A stretch of 64,000 bases of DNA from Bacillus pseudomycoides DSM 12442 (GTDB lineage Bacteria; Bacillota; Bacilli; Bacillales; Bacillaceae_G), in NCBI RefSeq assembly GCF_000161455.1, contig NZ_CM000745.1:4672747-4736746 (forward strand), read 5' to 3'. How positions within the stretch are numbered: position 1 is the first letter of the stretch; the number at the start of each line of letters is the position of its first letter. The position numbers were made by a program, and so were the translations under genes. Below, one piece after another: positions 8,242-15,167 of the stretch. The notes beneath the pieces were generated by a model, which ran no database searches, was not told where the DNA came from, and saw only the letters and a list, made by a program, of their open reading frames with translations.

Positions 8242-9312
8242 TTATTTATGAAAGAAATTTGGAGTCAGAATATCATTCGGATAAGGTTTATGATAGATGT
8301 GGGTAGTAGCTGGCGATAATGGTGGAATGAGCCATACCCAATTTCCCGTCACGACACGGCCACAAGCCGCCTCTTGCTTTTCAAATTGTCCAAACTGCTG
8401 TGCTGCTGTATGATGATCTACAATACTTACTCCTTGCTTTTTGAAAGAATGCAAAACAGCTACATTTAATTCAACTAACGCCTTATCTTTCCATAATGTA
8501 CTGTTTCTCGAAGTATCCAAATTCATTATTTCTGCAACAGCTGGAAGTAAATTATAACGATCATGATCTGCCAAATTACGAGCCCCAATTTCTGTTTCCA
8601 TATACCAACCATTAAAAGGAGCAGCTGTATAAGAAATGCCACCAATCTCTAGACGCATATCTGAAATCATTGGTACCCCATACCATTTTGCACCTAAGGA
8701 TACAAATGGATATTCTGGGTGCTCAATCTCAACCTCTTTTACCTCTTCTTTCGGAATTTCCCTATATACAGGTTCTCGTCCATCAACAGAAAATACGAGT
8801 GGCAATACATCAAAATTCGTACCTTCTCCATTCCAGCCAAGTTTCTGACAAAACGCTGTAAATGGAATCGAATGAGAATCACCTATCACTTCCATTTCTG
8901 TTTCAAATCCCGCATAACGAATCAACTGATGGTTATAAATTCGAATGTTATTTTGTTCACCGTTATACTGCTTAAAAATTGTAATTGTCGGTTTAATTTT
9001 TCCGTTATTCGTTGCATATCGAATATGATGAATAAGTGCATTATATACCCCTTCCTCATCATTCACTTCACGAGCATCTAATATATGCATTTTATTCCAA
9101 AATAATCTTCCAATACATCGGTTACTATTTCTCCAAGCCATACGTGCACCATGAACAAGTTCCTCAAAGGTGTGTTCATATGTTCCTGTCCGCTCTATTT
9201 CCAACACAATTTGGCTGAGACGCTCTTCTATTTGCTGCTCTCTAGCAAGCTCTTGATAACAAATTGTAATAAACTTCCTTGCTTCATCTATTAATTCTTT
9301 CATTTTATCCAT
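8242..9312 (-). CDS. nos: Bacterial nitric oxide synthase oxygenase
   Basis: The enzyme makes nitric oxide and citrulline from arginine with haem and a pterin cofactor; bacterial forms lack the reductase domain and borrow electrons from flavodoxins. The 356 residues are full length for the family. The haem-binding Cys66 lies in WRNSNRCIGRLFW; PFNGWYMETEIGARNL and GNWVWLIPPLSPATTHIYH cover the substrate and pterin sites. The start is an ATG with AAGGAG 7 bases upstream; a TTG two codons earlier is less likely. In Bacillus NO protects against oxidative stress and some antibiotics. It is a lone gene, flanked by decayed genes on both sides, itself intact. Confidence 0.97.
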   Translation of the reverse strand: MDKMKELIDEARKFITICYQELAREQQIEERLSQIVLEIERTGTYEHTFEELVHGARMAWRNSNRCIGRLFWNKMHILDAREVNDEEGVYNALIHHIRYATNNGKIKPTITIFKQYNGEQNNIRIYNHQLIRYAGFETEMEVIGDSHSIPFTAFCQKLGWNGEGTNFDVLPLVFSVDGREPVYREIPKEEVKEVEIEHPEYPFVSLGAKWYGVPMISDMRLEIGGISYTAAPFNGWYMETEIGARNLADHDRYNLLPAVAEIMNLDTSRNSTLWKDKALVELNVAVLHSFKKQGVSIVDHHTAAQQFGQFEKQEAACGRVVTGNWVWLIPPLSPATTHIYHKPYPNDILTPNFFHK

Positions 9313-9383
9313 AAACAATCTCCTTCTACTTTAACAAGACACTATTACTTTACAGTATAAGCAAAAAAGAGTGTAGTAACAAA

Positions 9384-9569
9384 CCCAATCAAGATACACC
9401 CTTGCAAGAAGGAAAAATCCCATTGCTCGTAATTGATGTATGGGAACATGCTTATTATTTGCAGTATCAAAACCACCGTCCAGAATTTATTACAAATTAG
9501 TGGCATACTGTTAACTGGGATCAAGTAAATGAAAAATATTTACAAGCAATTAAATCACAAGAATACTAA
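9384..9569 (+). pseudogene. Remnant of a Mn/Fe superoxide dismutase (C-terminal part)
   Basis: The frame translates to the superoxide dismutase C-terminal domain: PNQDTPLQEG, then LLVIDVWEHAYYLQYQNHRP with the metal ligands of the DVWEHAYY motif, then FITN, a TAG stop where the family has Trp, then WHTVNWDQVNEKYLQAIKS and the normal stop. About 60 residues remain of about 200; no N-terminal half is found upstream. So the gene is both 5'-truncated and carries a nonsense mutation. It lies tail-on to the epimerase and behind the nos promoter. Confidence 0.85.
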
Positions 9570-9623
9570 TCATGCGTATAAGGTAAATTTGATAATGTAA
9601 ACTAGTATCGTCGAAATCCTCCA

Positions 9624-9652
9624 AAATCCCCCGCATTGCCACCCGGGGATTT
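9624..9652 (-). terminator. Possible weak terminator of the epimerase gene
   Basis: A stem AAATCCCC/GGGGATTT with a 13-base loop just past the epimerase stop codon, followed on the minus strand by only a short T-run. Confidence 0.4.
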
Positions 9653-9663
9653 ATGAATAATCA

Positions 9664-10533
9664 TTATATTACTTCAATATAGTGTTTCAATATATGATTC
9701 ACATCAGTTTCTAACTTTCTAAACTGAAATCCTAACTCTTTCGCTCTTGTATTATTCATCGTACAACTTGTCATGCCATTATACGGAGCTATATTTTTTC
9801 CTTCCGCTTCAATACAAGCCTTTATGCCTGTATTTTCTTCTATAAAATCAATAATTTCTCGCATAGAAATCACACCATTACTACATGCATTAATTGGACC
9901 ATTTATATTCATCGTACTAAGATATGCTAGAAAACCACCTGCTTCTTTTTCATGGATAAAAGACATTTTGCCTTCTATATCTTCTACTACAAAAGGTATT
10001 TTCTTCACGATATTTTCAACATAAAACTGCAATCGCTTTGTATAATCATTTTCACCAATAACAACTGGAAAGCGCACTGCAATTACAGGAAATGTTGCAT
10101 GTTTAAACAAAACGGCCTCTGCTAATCTTTTTCCTTCACTATAAGAAAAACCTTGCCTATCTCCATAAACAATTGGATACTGATACGGATTGAAATCATC
10201 TTCTTTTAAAGATAGTGCCGACTCATATACAGCCATTGAGGATGTAACAATATATTTCTTCACCTTACTATGAAGTACTTTGCATATAATCTTCGCTGCA
10301 TTCGGACTATAGCATAGGTTATCATACACAGCGTCATAACTTGCTCCCGCTAACATTTCCTTTAGCATCCCTTCATCTTCTCGATCTACAACGACTCTTT
10401 TAACAGCACTACCAAACGAGTCTGTCTTAAGTCCCCGCGTTGCAATTGTTACATCGTGCCCAGCTTGCAGGAGGCTTTCAACTAATCGTTTTCCGAAAAA
10501 TCTTGTTCCGCCTAACACTAATATTTTCGTCAT
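9664..10533 (-). CDS. NAD-dependent epimerase/dehydratase family protein (extended SDR)
   Basis: A 289-residue Rossmann-fold protein. The N-terminus MTKILVLGGTRFFGKRLVES has the nucleotide-binding GxxxxxG pattern (LGGTRFFG). A Ser-Ser pair (VTSSMAVYE) and a YxxxK-type active site (FSYSEGKRLAE) lie at about 110-155. AVRFPVVIGENDY resembles the substrate-side motif of extended SDR enzymes. The start was moved to the fourth codon of the longest frame: AAGGGA sits 9 bases before that ATG but touches the first. The substrate is unknown; similar proteins act on nucleotide sugars or serve as atypical RNA-binding SDRs. It stands alone. Confidence 0.85.
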   Translation of the reverse strand: MTKILVLGGTRFFGKRLVESLLQAGHDVTIATRGLKTDSFGSAVKRVVVDREDEGMLKEMLAGASYDAVYDNLCYSPNAAKIICKVLHSKVKKYIVTSSMAVYESALSLKEDDFNPYQYPIVYGDRQGFSYSEGKRLAEAVLFKHATFPVIAVRFPVVIGENDYTKRLQFYVENIVKKIPFVVEDIEGKMSFIHEKEAGGFLAYLSTMNINGPINACSNGVISMREIIDFIEENTGIKACIEAEGKNIAPYNGMTSCTMNNTRAKELGFQFRKLETDVNHILKHYIEVI

Positions 10534-10622
10534 ATGTATCATTCCCTTAGTTACTTTAATGTTCTATGGTGACTGAATAAGTATTTGTAACTTCATTATA
10601 CTTGAATTTATTTCCACATAAA

Positions 10623-10648
10623 AAAGAGAATCCAGCCAGATTCTCTTT
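10623..10648 (-). terminator. Terminator of the AmiS/UreI-like gene
   Basis: A perfect 10-bp stem AAAGAGAATC/GATTCTCTTT with a 6-base loop 18 bases after the stop codon. Confidence 0.8.
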
Positions 10649-10665
10649 CCCTCATCTTACTACTA

Positions 10666-11277
10666 TTAACGTACTCGATATTTTAAAATGCAATAACAGA
10701 AATATAAAATAGAAACTACCGATACATAAATCCATGCCTGATAAACTACTGGTGTTCCCCATATCCCCATAAAATAAAGAAGCGATGGCAACGTGAGCGT
10801 TACCCATGATTGTACAAATGCGATCCTACCAAGGTATTGGTTTATATTCTTTTTTTGTACATTTAACACAAAGAATAAATACCAAAGAAGCGCCCACATA
10901 AACCAAGTCAGTGCATTAACAATATCTTGGAATTGAACGAATGACACAACCATATAAAATAGTGCAACAAGAGCCACCCAGAGGCAAAACCATCCTAGCC
11001 CATTGCCACTCACTCCCGTAATAAAGGTGATACCCACATACAAATACGTTAAACCAAATAAAAAAGTGGCTGCATATGAATATACAGTCCAATTACTTTG
11101 ATCAGAAATCATAATAAGGTAAAACGGAATGACAATTTGCAGCACCCCTACAAATAAATTAAAAACACCTGCGCTTTTTTCCTCTGCTTTTCCTAATATG
11201 ACAAGACTGTTTAAAAACAAAGCTGCGCCTGAAAGCAATAACCCAACGTAACCCATATATGTTCGTGTGAAAATCAT
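10666..11277 (-). CDS. AmiS/UreI family transporter (putative urea/amide channel)
   Basis: A 203-residue, six- to seven-helix membrane protein. It resembles H. pylori UreI/AmiS: an N-terminal helix (MGYVGLLLSGAALFLNSL), the conserved FNLFVGVLQI segment (compare MNFFVGGLSI in UreI), FGLTYLYVGI (compare FGFTYLYAAI) and a WALLWYLFF segment. UreI is a proton-gated urea channel; AmiS partners amidases. No urease or amidase gene lies nearby, so the substrate is open. The start codon is unusual: the ATG sits in the loop of a 9-bp hairpin and GGAGG is 17 bases upstream. A better-spaced GTG lies out of frame, and an in-frame ATG seven codons later has no ribosome site. Confidence 0.75.
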   Translation of the reverse strand: MIFTRTYMGYVGLLLSGAALFLNSLVILGKAEEKSAGVFNLFVGVLQIVIPFYLIMISDQSNWTVYSYAATFLFGLTYLYVGITFITGVSGNGLGWFCLWVALVALFYMVVSFVQFQDIVNALTWFMWALLWYLFFVLNVQKKNINQYLGRIAFVQSWVTLTLPSLLYFMGIWGTPVVYQAWIYVSVVSILYFCYCILKYRVR

Positions 11278-11289
11278 ATTTTTTCACAC
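11265..11289 (-). promoter_or_regulatory. Hairpin enclosing the start codon of the AmiS/UreI-like gene
   Basis: On the minus strand GTGTGAAAA and TTTTCACAC form a perfect 9-bp stem; the 7-base loop AATATGA contains the ATG. The ribosome site GGAGG (11295-11300 region) lies just outside the stem. Folding would bring the two together or hide the start. Confidence 0.55.
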
Positions 11290-11734
11290 CTTAACCTCCT
11301 CGTAACATAAAATTATACTAGTGATATTGTCCTACCCATTTCAAATTGCATACACAAGAAACAATTATTATTTCATGCGTACTAGCACTTTTTATTCAAA
11401 ACAAGTCAGACTTCCTACCTCAAAACAAAAAGAAATCCAAAGAATGCAATCACTGTACCATATCATTAAAGCGTTTTCAAAATAGTATATTTCTTTCCAA
11501 CAGTAGATAAAGCCAATCTCATATAACACAATCTGAAAACGATAACATCATCATAACAGCATTATATCTAAAAATAAACGCCGAAAATTCTGGAATAAAA
11601 TTCAAAATCTATATTGTTCCCTACCCATTTCTTTTAGAAACAAGTAGAAGCAAGCATTTTCCATATACCAAACTAGCACTTCTATCATAAAATATCGTAA
11701 ATTAAAATTTATGTTTTATGAAAGGTGAGATTAT
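11290..11734. other. Gene-free intergenic stretch with imperfect duplication and a cre-like site
   Basis: No credible reading frame is seen between the divergent AmiS/UreI-like gene and the next gene. Two imperfect copies of a segment of about 70 bases begin TATTG...CCTACCCATTTC and end ACTAGCACTT (11324-11390 and 11611-11681). TTAAAGCGTTTTCA at 11466-11479 matches the cre consensus at 13 of 14 positions. The promoters of both genes must lie here, but I could not place them firmly. Confidence 0.4.
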
Positions 11735-12148
11735 ATGCCTAAACAAGTCGTTCACTCAACAGGTGTATTAACACGTGAACCACAAACAGCTTCTGTCGTA
11801 GCAAACATTGTAAACTTAGATAGAAATTATGCACGTTATATTAATGTAGAGATATGGGATTGGTCCAACCATTCTAATCCTATACAACTACCAATCCTAG
11901 TTGGAGAAAAGGAAGAAGCAAATTTCCCCTACTATCTTGATAGTGAAAAATTAGTAGTTCTGTATGCGAACTTAGATCACAAAATTAGTCTTTATGAAAT
12001 TCGTATCACTCACTTCGATCATTCCAATATTATTACAAATTGCTTCGGACGTAGCTCATCTTCATCTACAGGACAAGAATGTGATAAAGTATATCATAAA
12101 CAACTTGTTCGAGTTCATCAAGGATATATTCCTAATCAAATCCTTTAA
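11735..12148 (+). CDS. Conserved hypothetical protein of 137 aa (B. cereus group)
   Basis: I do not recognise a named function. The ATG has AAAGGTGAG 5 bases upstream and a strong terminator follows, so the gene looks real and monocistronic. The protein has no signal peptide or membrane helix. Residues 1-105 are rich in beta-type patterns (ASVVANIVNLDRNYARYINV, then ISLYEIRITHFD), which would suit a small beta-sandwich. Then come a serine run (SSSSS) and two Cys residues. In my memory similar proteins occur as paralogues in the B. cereus group, possibly as spore or surface proteins, but that is an inference without direct support. Confidence 0.7.
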   Translation: MPKQVVHSTGVLTREPQTASVVANIVNLDRNYARYINVEIWDWSNHSNPIQLPILVGEKEEANFPYYLDSEKLVVLYANLDHKISLYEIRITHFDHSNIITNCFGRSSSSSTGQECDKVYHKQLVRVHQGYIPNQIL

Positions 12149-12167
12149 TGAACATGCACGTAATTGA

Positions 12168-12210
12168 GCAAAATTAGAATCGCCCTATCTTAGGTTGATT
12201 CTAATTTTGC
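12168..12210 (+). terminator. Terminator after the 137-aa protein gene
   Basis: A perfect 14-bp stem GCAAAATTAGAATC/GATTCTAATTTTGC with a 15-base loop. Confidence 0.75.
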
Positions 12211-12278
12211 CGTCCCCCTCACTCTTCCTATCTATAATATATTGAGATTAAATTTTCACTTTAAATTATTCCCATTAA

Positions 12279-12310
12279 AAAGGCCACATACCTCGTGATA
12301 TGTAACCTTT
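12279..12310 (-). terminator. Terminator of the hemolysin III family gene
   Basis: A stem AAAGGTTACATA/TATGTGGCCTTT on the minus strand (two G-T pairs) followed by a T-run, just past the stop codon. Confidence 0.8.
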
Positions 12311-12322
12311 ACATAGAACTTA

Positions 12323-12970
12323 TTAAATCACATAACAATATACACATACAAAGTGGGCCAGACTACCTAACAACACAAAAATATGGAAAACTTCATGATG
12401 CCCCATATATTTAAATTCTAGCCATTTTGGTTTTACTCCGTAAATAAATCCACCAATCGTATAAAAAACACCACCAAGTACTAAAAACAAAATACCCTCT
12501 ATGCTTAGATTTTCTGATAGCGGTGCAAAGAATAAAACAATTAACCATCCCATCATAAGGTAGATTGCTGTTGATAACCATCTCGGACAGTTAAACCAAA
12601 ACATTTTAAAAACAATACCACATATAGCTGTAGCATAAACTAGCACAAATAATAGTAAACCATTTGCAGCCTGTAATGTAATTAAGCAAAAAGGTGCATA
12701 TGTGCCTGCAATTAAAATGAAAATCATAGAATGATCCAGTTTTCTAAAGAAATAAATAACACGTTCGCTTGCTACAACACTGTGATACACAGCCGAAGCT
12801 GCATAAAGAATCATCATCCCTACTCCAAATAGAATAACCGCTGAAATTGTAGAAATAGATGGCATTTTCACAGAAACTTTCACAAGCATAGCTAGCAAAG
12901 CAATAAACGATAAAATGGCGCCTCCTAGATGGGTAAACGCATTAACTGGTTCTCTCACGTAAGCATTCAC
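12323..12970 (-). CDS. Hemolysin III family membrane protein (PAQR/YqfA-type)
   Basis: A 215-residue protein with seven predicted helices. It carries the PAQR/hemolysin III signature: REPVNAFTHLGGAI near the N-terminus, the Ser-x-x-x-His motif in AASAVYHSV, DHSMIFILIAGTYAPFCL, and the C-terminal GHHEVFHIFVLLGSLAHF with its paired histidines. Family members are zinc-dependent membrane hydrolase-like proteins; B. cereus hemolysin III was reported as pore-forming when expressed in E. coli, but the physiological role is unclear. The start is a GTG preceded by GGGGTTG. The promoter is one of the clearest in the window and carries an operator-like dyad, so expression is probably controlled. Confidence 0.93.
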   Translation of the reverse strand: MNAYVREPVNAFTHLGGAILSFIALLAMLVKVSVKMPSISTISAVILFGVGMMILYAASAVYHSVVASERVIYFFRKLDHSMIFILIAGTYAPFCLITLQAANGLLLFVLVYATAICGIVFKMFWFNCPRWLSTAIYLMMGWLIVLFFAPLSENLSIEGILFLVLGGVFYTIGGFIYGVKPKWLEFKYMGHHEVFHIFVLLGSLAHFVCVYCYVI

Positions 12971-12984
12971 ATTAACAACCCCTT

Positions 12985-13047
12985 ATATAATTACATGTAG
13001 TTTTTATAACTACTTGTAATTATATACACAATCCGTCTAGAGGTCAA
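12985..13047 (-). promoter_or_regulatory. Sigma-A promoter of the hemolysin III gene with overlapping 41-bp dyad
   Basis: On the minus strand: -35 TTGACC (13042-13047), a 17-base spacer, -10 TATAAT (13019-13024). A dyad with 18-base arms (12985-13002 and 13008-13025; 17 of 18 pairs match) starts at the -10 and covers the transcription start. Its half-sites contain TTACAnGTAG. Confidence 0.75.
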
Positions 13048-13124
13048 CATTTACAATTTATTTGTTTCGTAATACCATATTTAAAGATACAGTGTACATT
13101 ATTCCTACAAAGGTGAGGGTTTAT

Positions 13125-13685
13125 ATGGAAAACATAAAGAACTTACTCGAAACATTACATTTAGAAAAAAACATTAGGCTTGAAGATATCCCTAATGTGG
13201 ATTTATATGTAGATCAAGTTGTTCAACTATTTGAAAATAACTACGGTGATACAACAAGAACAGAAGATGAAAAAGTACTTACAAAAACGATGATCAATAA
13301 CTATGCAAAGGGAAAATTATTCATCCCCATAAAAAATAAAAAATACTCAAAAGAGCATATGATTTTAATTAGTTTAATTTATCAATTAAAGGGTGCCCTC
13401 TCGATTAATGATATTAAAAGTTCTTTAGCGACTCTCAATGAAAGACTCATAAACGAGGATACTTTCGAACTGGACACCCTCTACAAAGATTATCTTGAAC
13501 TTACAGAAACAAATGTTGAGAACTTTAAAAGGGATGTAGATAATCGGGTGGCTGAGGTAAAAGCTGCTGCTTCATTTGAGGATAAAGAATTAGAAAAACT
13601 CTTATTGCTAACTTCATTTGTAACAATGAGCAATATGTATAGACGTTTAGCAGAAAAATTAGTTGACGATTTGAAAGAATCTTAA
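13125..13685 (+). CDS. DUF1836 family protein (putative helix-turn-helix regulator)
   Basis: 186 residues; the start was taken at an internal ATG with AAAGGTGAGG 5 bases upstream, since the 21 extra codons upstream have no ribosome site. The N-terminal half reads as a MerR-like or winged helix: LEDIPNVDLYVDQVVQLFEN, then LTKTMINNYAKGKLFIP, the spot where DUF1836 proteins have their recognition region, then HMILISLIYQLKGALSINDI. The C-terminal half is helical and charged. Function is not known; a DNA-binding role is inferred. It is divergent from the hemolysin III gene, so it is one candidate for the factor that reads the dyad. Confidence 0.72.
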   Translation: MENIKNLLETLHLEKNIRLEDIPNVDLYVDQVVQLFENNYGDTTRTEDEKVLTKTMINNYAKGKLFIPIKNKKYSKEHMILISLIYQLKGALSINDIKSSLATLNERLINEDTFELDTLYKDYLELTETNVENFKRDVDNRVAEVKAAASFEDKELEKLLLLTSFVTMSNMYRRLAEKLVDDLKES

Positions 13686-13708
13686 CCATGAATAAAGCCA
13701 CCTACTTC

Positions 13709-13878
13709 TGAAGTGCACCCCAATTGTTAGACACAGTCTAACAATTGGGGTGCACTTTTTATGGCTAAATTTTCTTCGAAAGAAAAAATACGAGCGATGA
13801 GACGATATTTAGAGGGGACTGAAGGTGGAAAAACAATTGCTAAATCTATTGGTGTTCACTCCAGTATGCTCTATCATA
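13709..13878 (+). mobile_element. Left-end remnant of an IS3-family (IS150-like) element
   Basis: It starts with TGAAGTGCACC, a plausible 5'-TG terminal repeat. A perfect 22-bp inverted repeat (13711-13732 and 13736-13757, 3-base loop) follows, typical of hairpins that shield IS transcription. At 13761 an ORF begins MAKFSSKEKIRAMRRYLEG and continues GKTIAKSIGVHSSML, the helix-turn-helix start of IS150-type OrfA. It breaks off after about 39 codons and runs into histidine kinase sequence. No right end, OrfB or target duplication is seen, so most of the element was deleted together with part of the kinase gene. Confidence 0.75.
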
Positions 13879-14477
13879 GGATATATTCAGTTATTAGATT
13901 CAAGTGAACTAACAACATATAAAAAAGAACACTATTTGAAGATTATTAAAAATAAATCAACACGTTTACAGGCCTTAGTAAATGACTTCTTTGAACTGTC
14001 CGTTATTGATTCTGTTGATTATCAATTAAACCTTCATATGGTAAAATTAAATCACTTAGCATGGGAAACCTTAGTCGTTTTTTATGATCAGTTTAGTGAA
14101 AAGAAAATGGAACCAAGTATTCATATACAAAACGAAGATATTCAAATCATTGCTAATGAATCTGCCGTTAAGCTTGTCATGGAAAATCTAATCTATAACA
14201 CCCTTAATCATGCAAGTGGTAATATATCCATTACTCTACAAAAGCAAAAAGCATCTTACTATTTATCATTAGTAACGATGCTAAAAATGTAAGTGAAAAG
14301 AATATTCCTTTCCTGTTTGACCGCTTTTATACAACTAATCATCATCGATCCGGTAAAGGAACAGGGCTTGGATTAGCTATTGCAAAAACACTTATGCTGA
14401 AAATGGGTGGTTCACTTCAAGCAAAATTAAAAGATGGGCAGCTTCATATGATATGCGAATGGAAAATTCAAAAATAA
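13870..14477 (+). pseudogene. Broken sensor histidine kinase (5'-truncated, frameshifted)
   Basis: The first part (frame from about 13870) reads SIIGYIQLLDSSELTTYKKE and on through LQALVNDFFELSVID, the region just after the phosphoacceptor His of HisKA domains, then NLIYNTLNHASGNI, the N box of the ATPase. At about 14270-14280 the frame breaks by one base. The rest continues in another frame as NDAKNVSEKNIPFLFDRFYT, then GKGTGLGLAIAKTLMLKMGG and a normal C-terminus ending at 14477. The sensor region and the His box are missing, replaced by the IS remnant. The gene is therefore dead twice over. No response regulator partner remains nearby. Confidence 0.88.
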
Positions 14478-14510
14478 ATACCAAATAACTTTTTCATATC
14501 CCTATTGATC

Positions 14511-14547
14511 AAAAAAGTACATCTTACACCAAAAGAATGTACTTTTT
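14511..14547. terminator. Bidirectional terminator between the kinase pseudogene and the sigma operon
   Basis: A perfect stem AAAAAGTACAT/ATGTACTTTTT with a loop of about 14 bases, ending just before the convergent gene. Confidence 0.8.
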
Positions 14548-14552
14548 CCTTT

Positions 14553-15167
14553 TTAATGACCTCTTTTCGAATTAATCTCTCTATCAAGGTACTTAGCTAT
14601 GATATCTCTATCTGAACTATTAATAATCATGTTAATTCTCCCTTGCAAATACCCATATAACATCCAGTTTGAGCATTCTCTTAGCTGCCCATACTTATCT
14701 TTCTTGGCTTTAAAACATAATATCGTACCGTTCTTTTTTATTTTGTAATAGTATTTTAAAATATCATCATAATCTATACTGTATGCTCTTTGAATTTGAT
14801 AAAGTTCCTTTACTTCATAAATCATAACTTTATGTCTTGTTCCAAAAACCACAAATCGATTTCCTACATCCATAAGCGCTAATGGCATTACGGCATAGTC
14901 TGCTGAACACATAATTGCACCCAAATAGTAGCCACCTGTAGCTCTTGCTTGGAATTGTAATTCAATAAATTCATTTTCTTTTAACTCATTATTTGCCTTT
15001 ACTTCTATCTCCTGAAAATTTTCTCTAGCAATTCGTTTTCTGATATCTTTTTTCTTCTTCTCCAAGCTTCCAACAAGGCGCTCCCCTATTGCTTCAAATC
15101 GAGATATTTCTTGTTCATCCCACTGCTCGAAAACAATTTGATCTATATTATAGCTTTCACAATTCAT
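14553..15167 (-). CDS. Uncharacterised soluble protein co-expressed with an ECF sigma factor
   Basis: 204 residues; no transmembrane segment and no anti-sigma zinc motif (HxxxCxxC) are visible. Residues 17-60 are a charged, helical, probably coiled region (EEISR-like, then LEKKKKDIRKRIARENF). Residues about 95-195 alternate strand-like segments (NRFVVFGTRHKVMIYEVKEL, then ILCFKAKK) and end in a helix, a pattern resembling bacterial PH-like domains; this is inference. ATG with GGAGGG 5 bases upstream; it overlaps the sigma gene by 11 bases, so translation is coupled. The position suggests a regulator of that sigma factor, but typical Bacillus anti-sigma factors are membrane proteins. Confidence 0.7.
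   Translation of the reverse strand: MNCESYNIDQIVFEQWDEQEISRFEAIGERLVGSLEKKKKDIRKRIARENFQEIEVKANNELKENEFIELQFQARATGGYYLGAIMCSADYAVMPLALMDVGNRFVVFGTRHKVMIYEVKELYQIQRAYSIDYDDILKYYYKIKKNGTILCFKAKKDKYGQLRECSNWMLYGYLQGRINMIINSSDRDIIAKYLDREINSKRGH

Noticed and set aside
13062..13124. Longer N-terminus for the DUF1836-like protein
   Set aside because: No ribosome site for the upstream codon, whereas the internal ATG at 13125 has a strong one.
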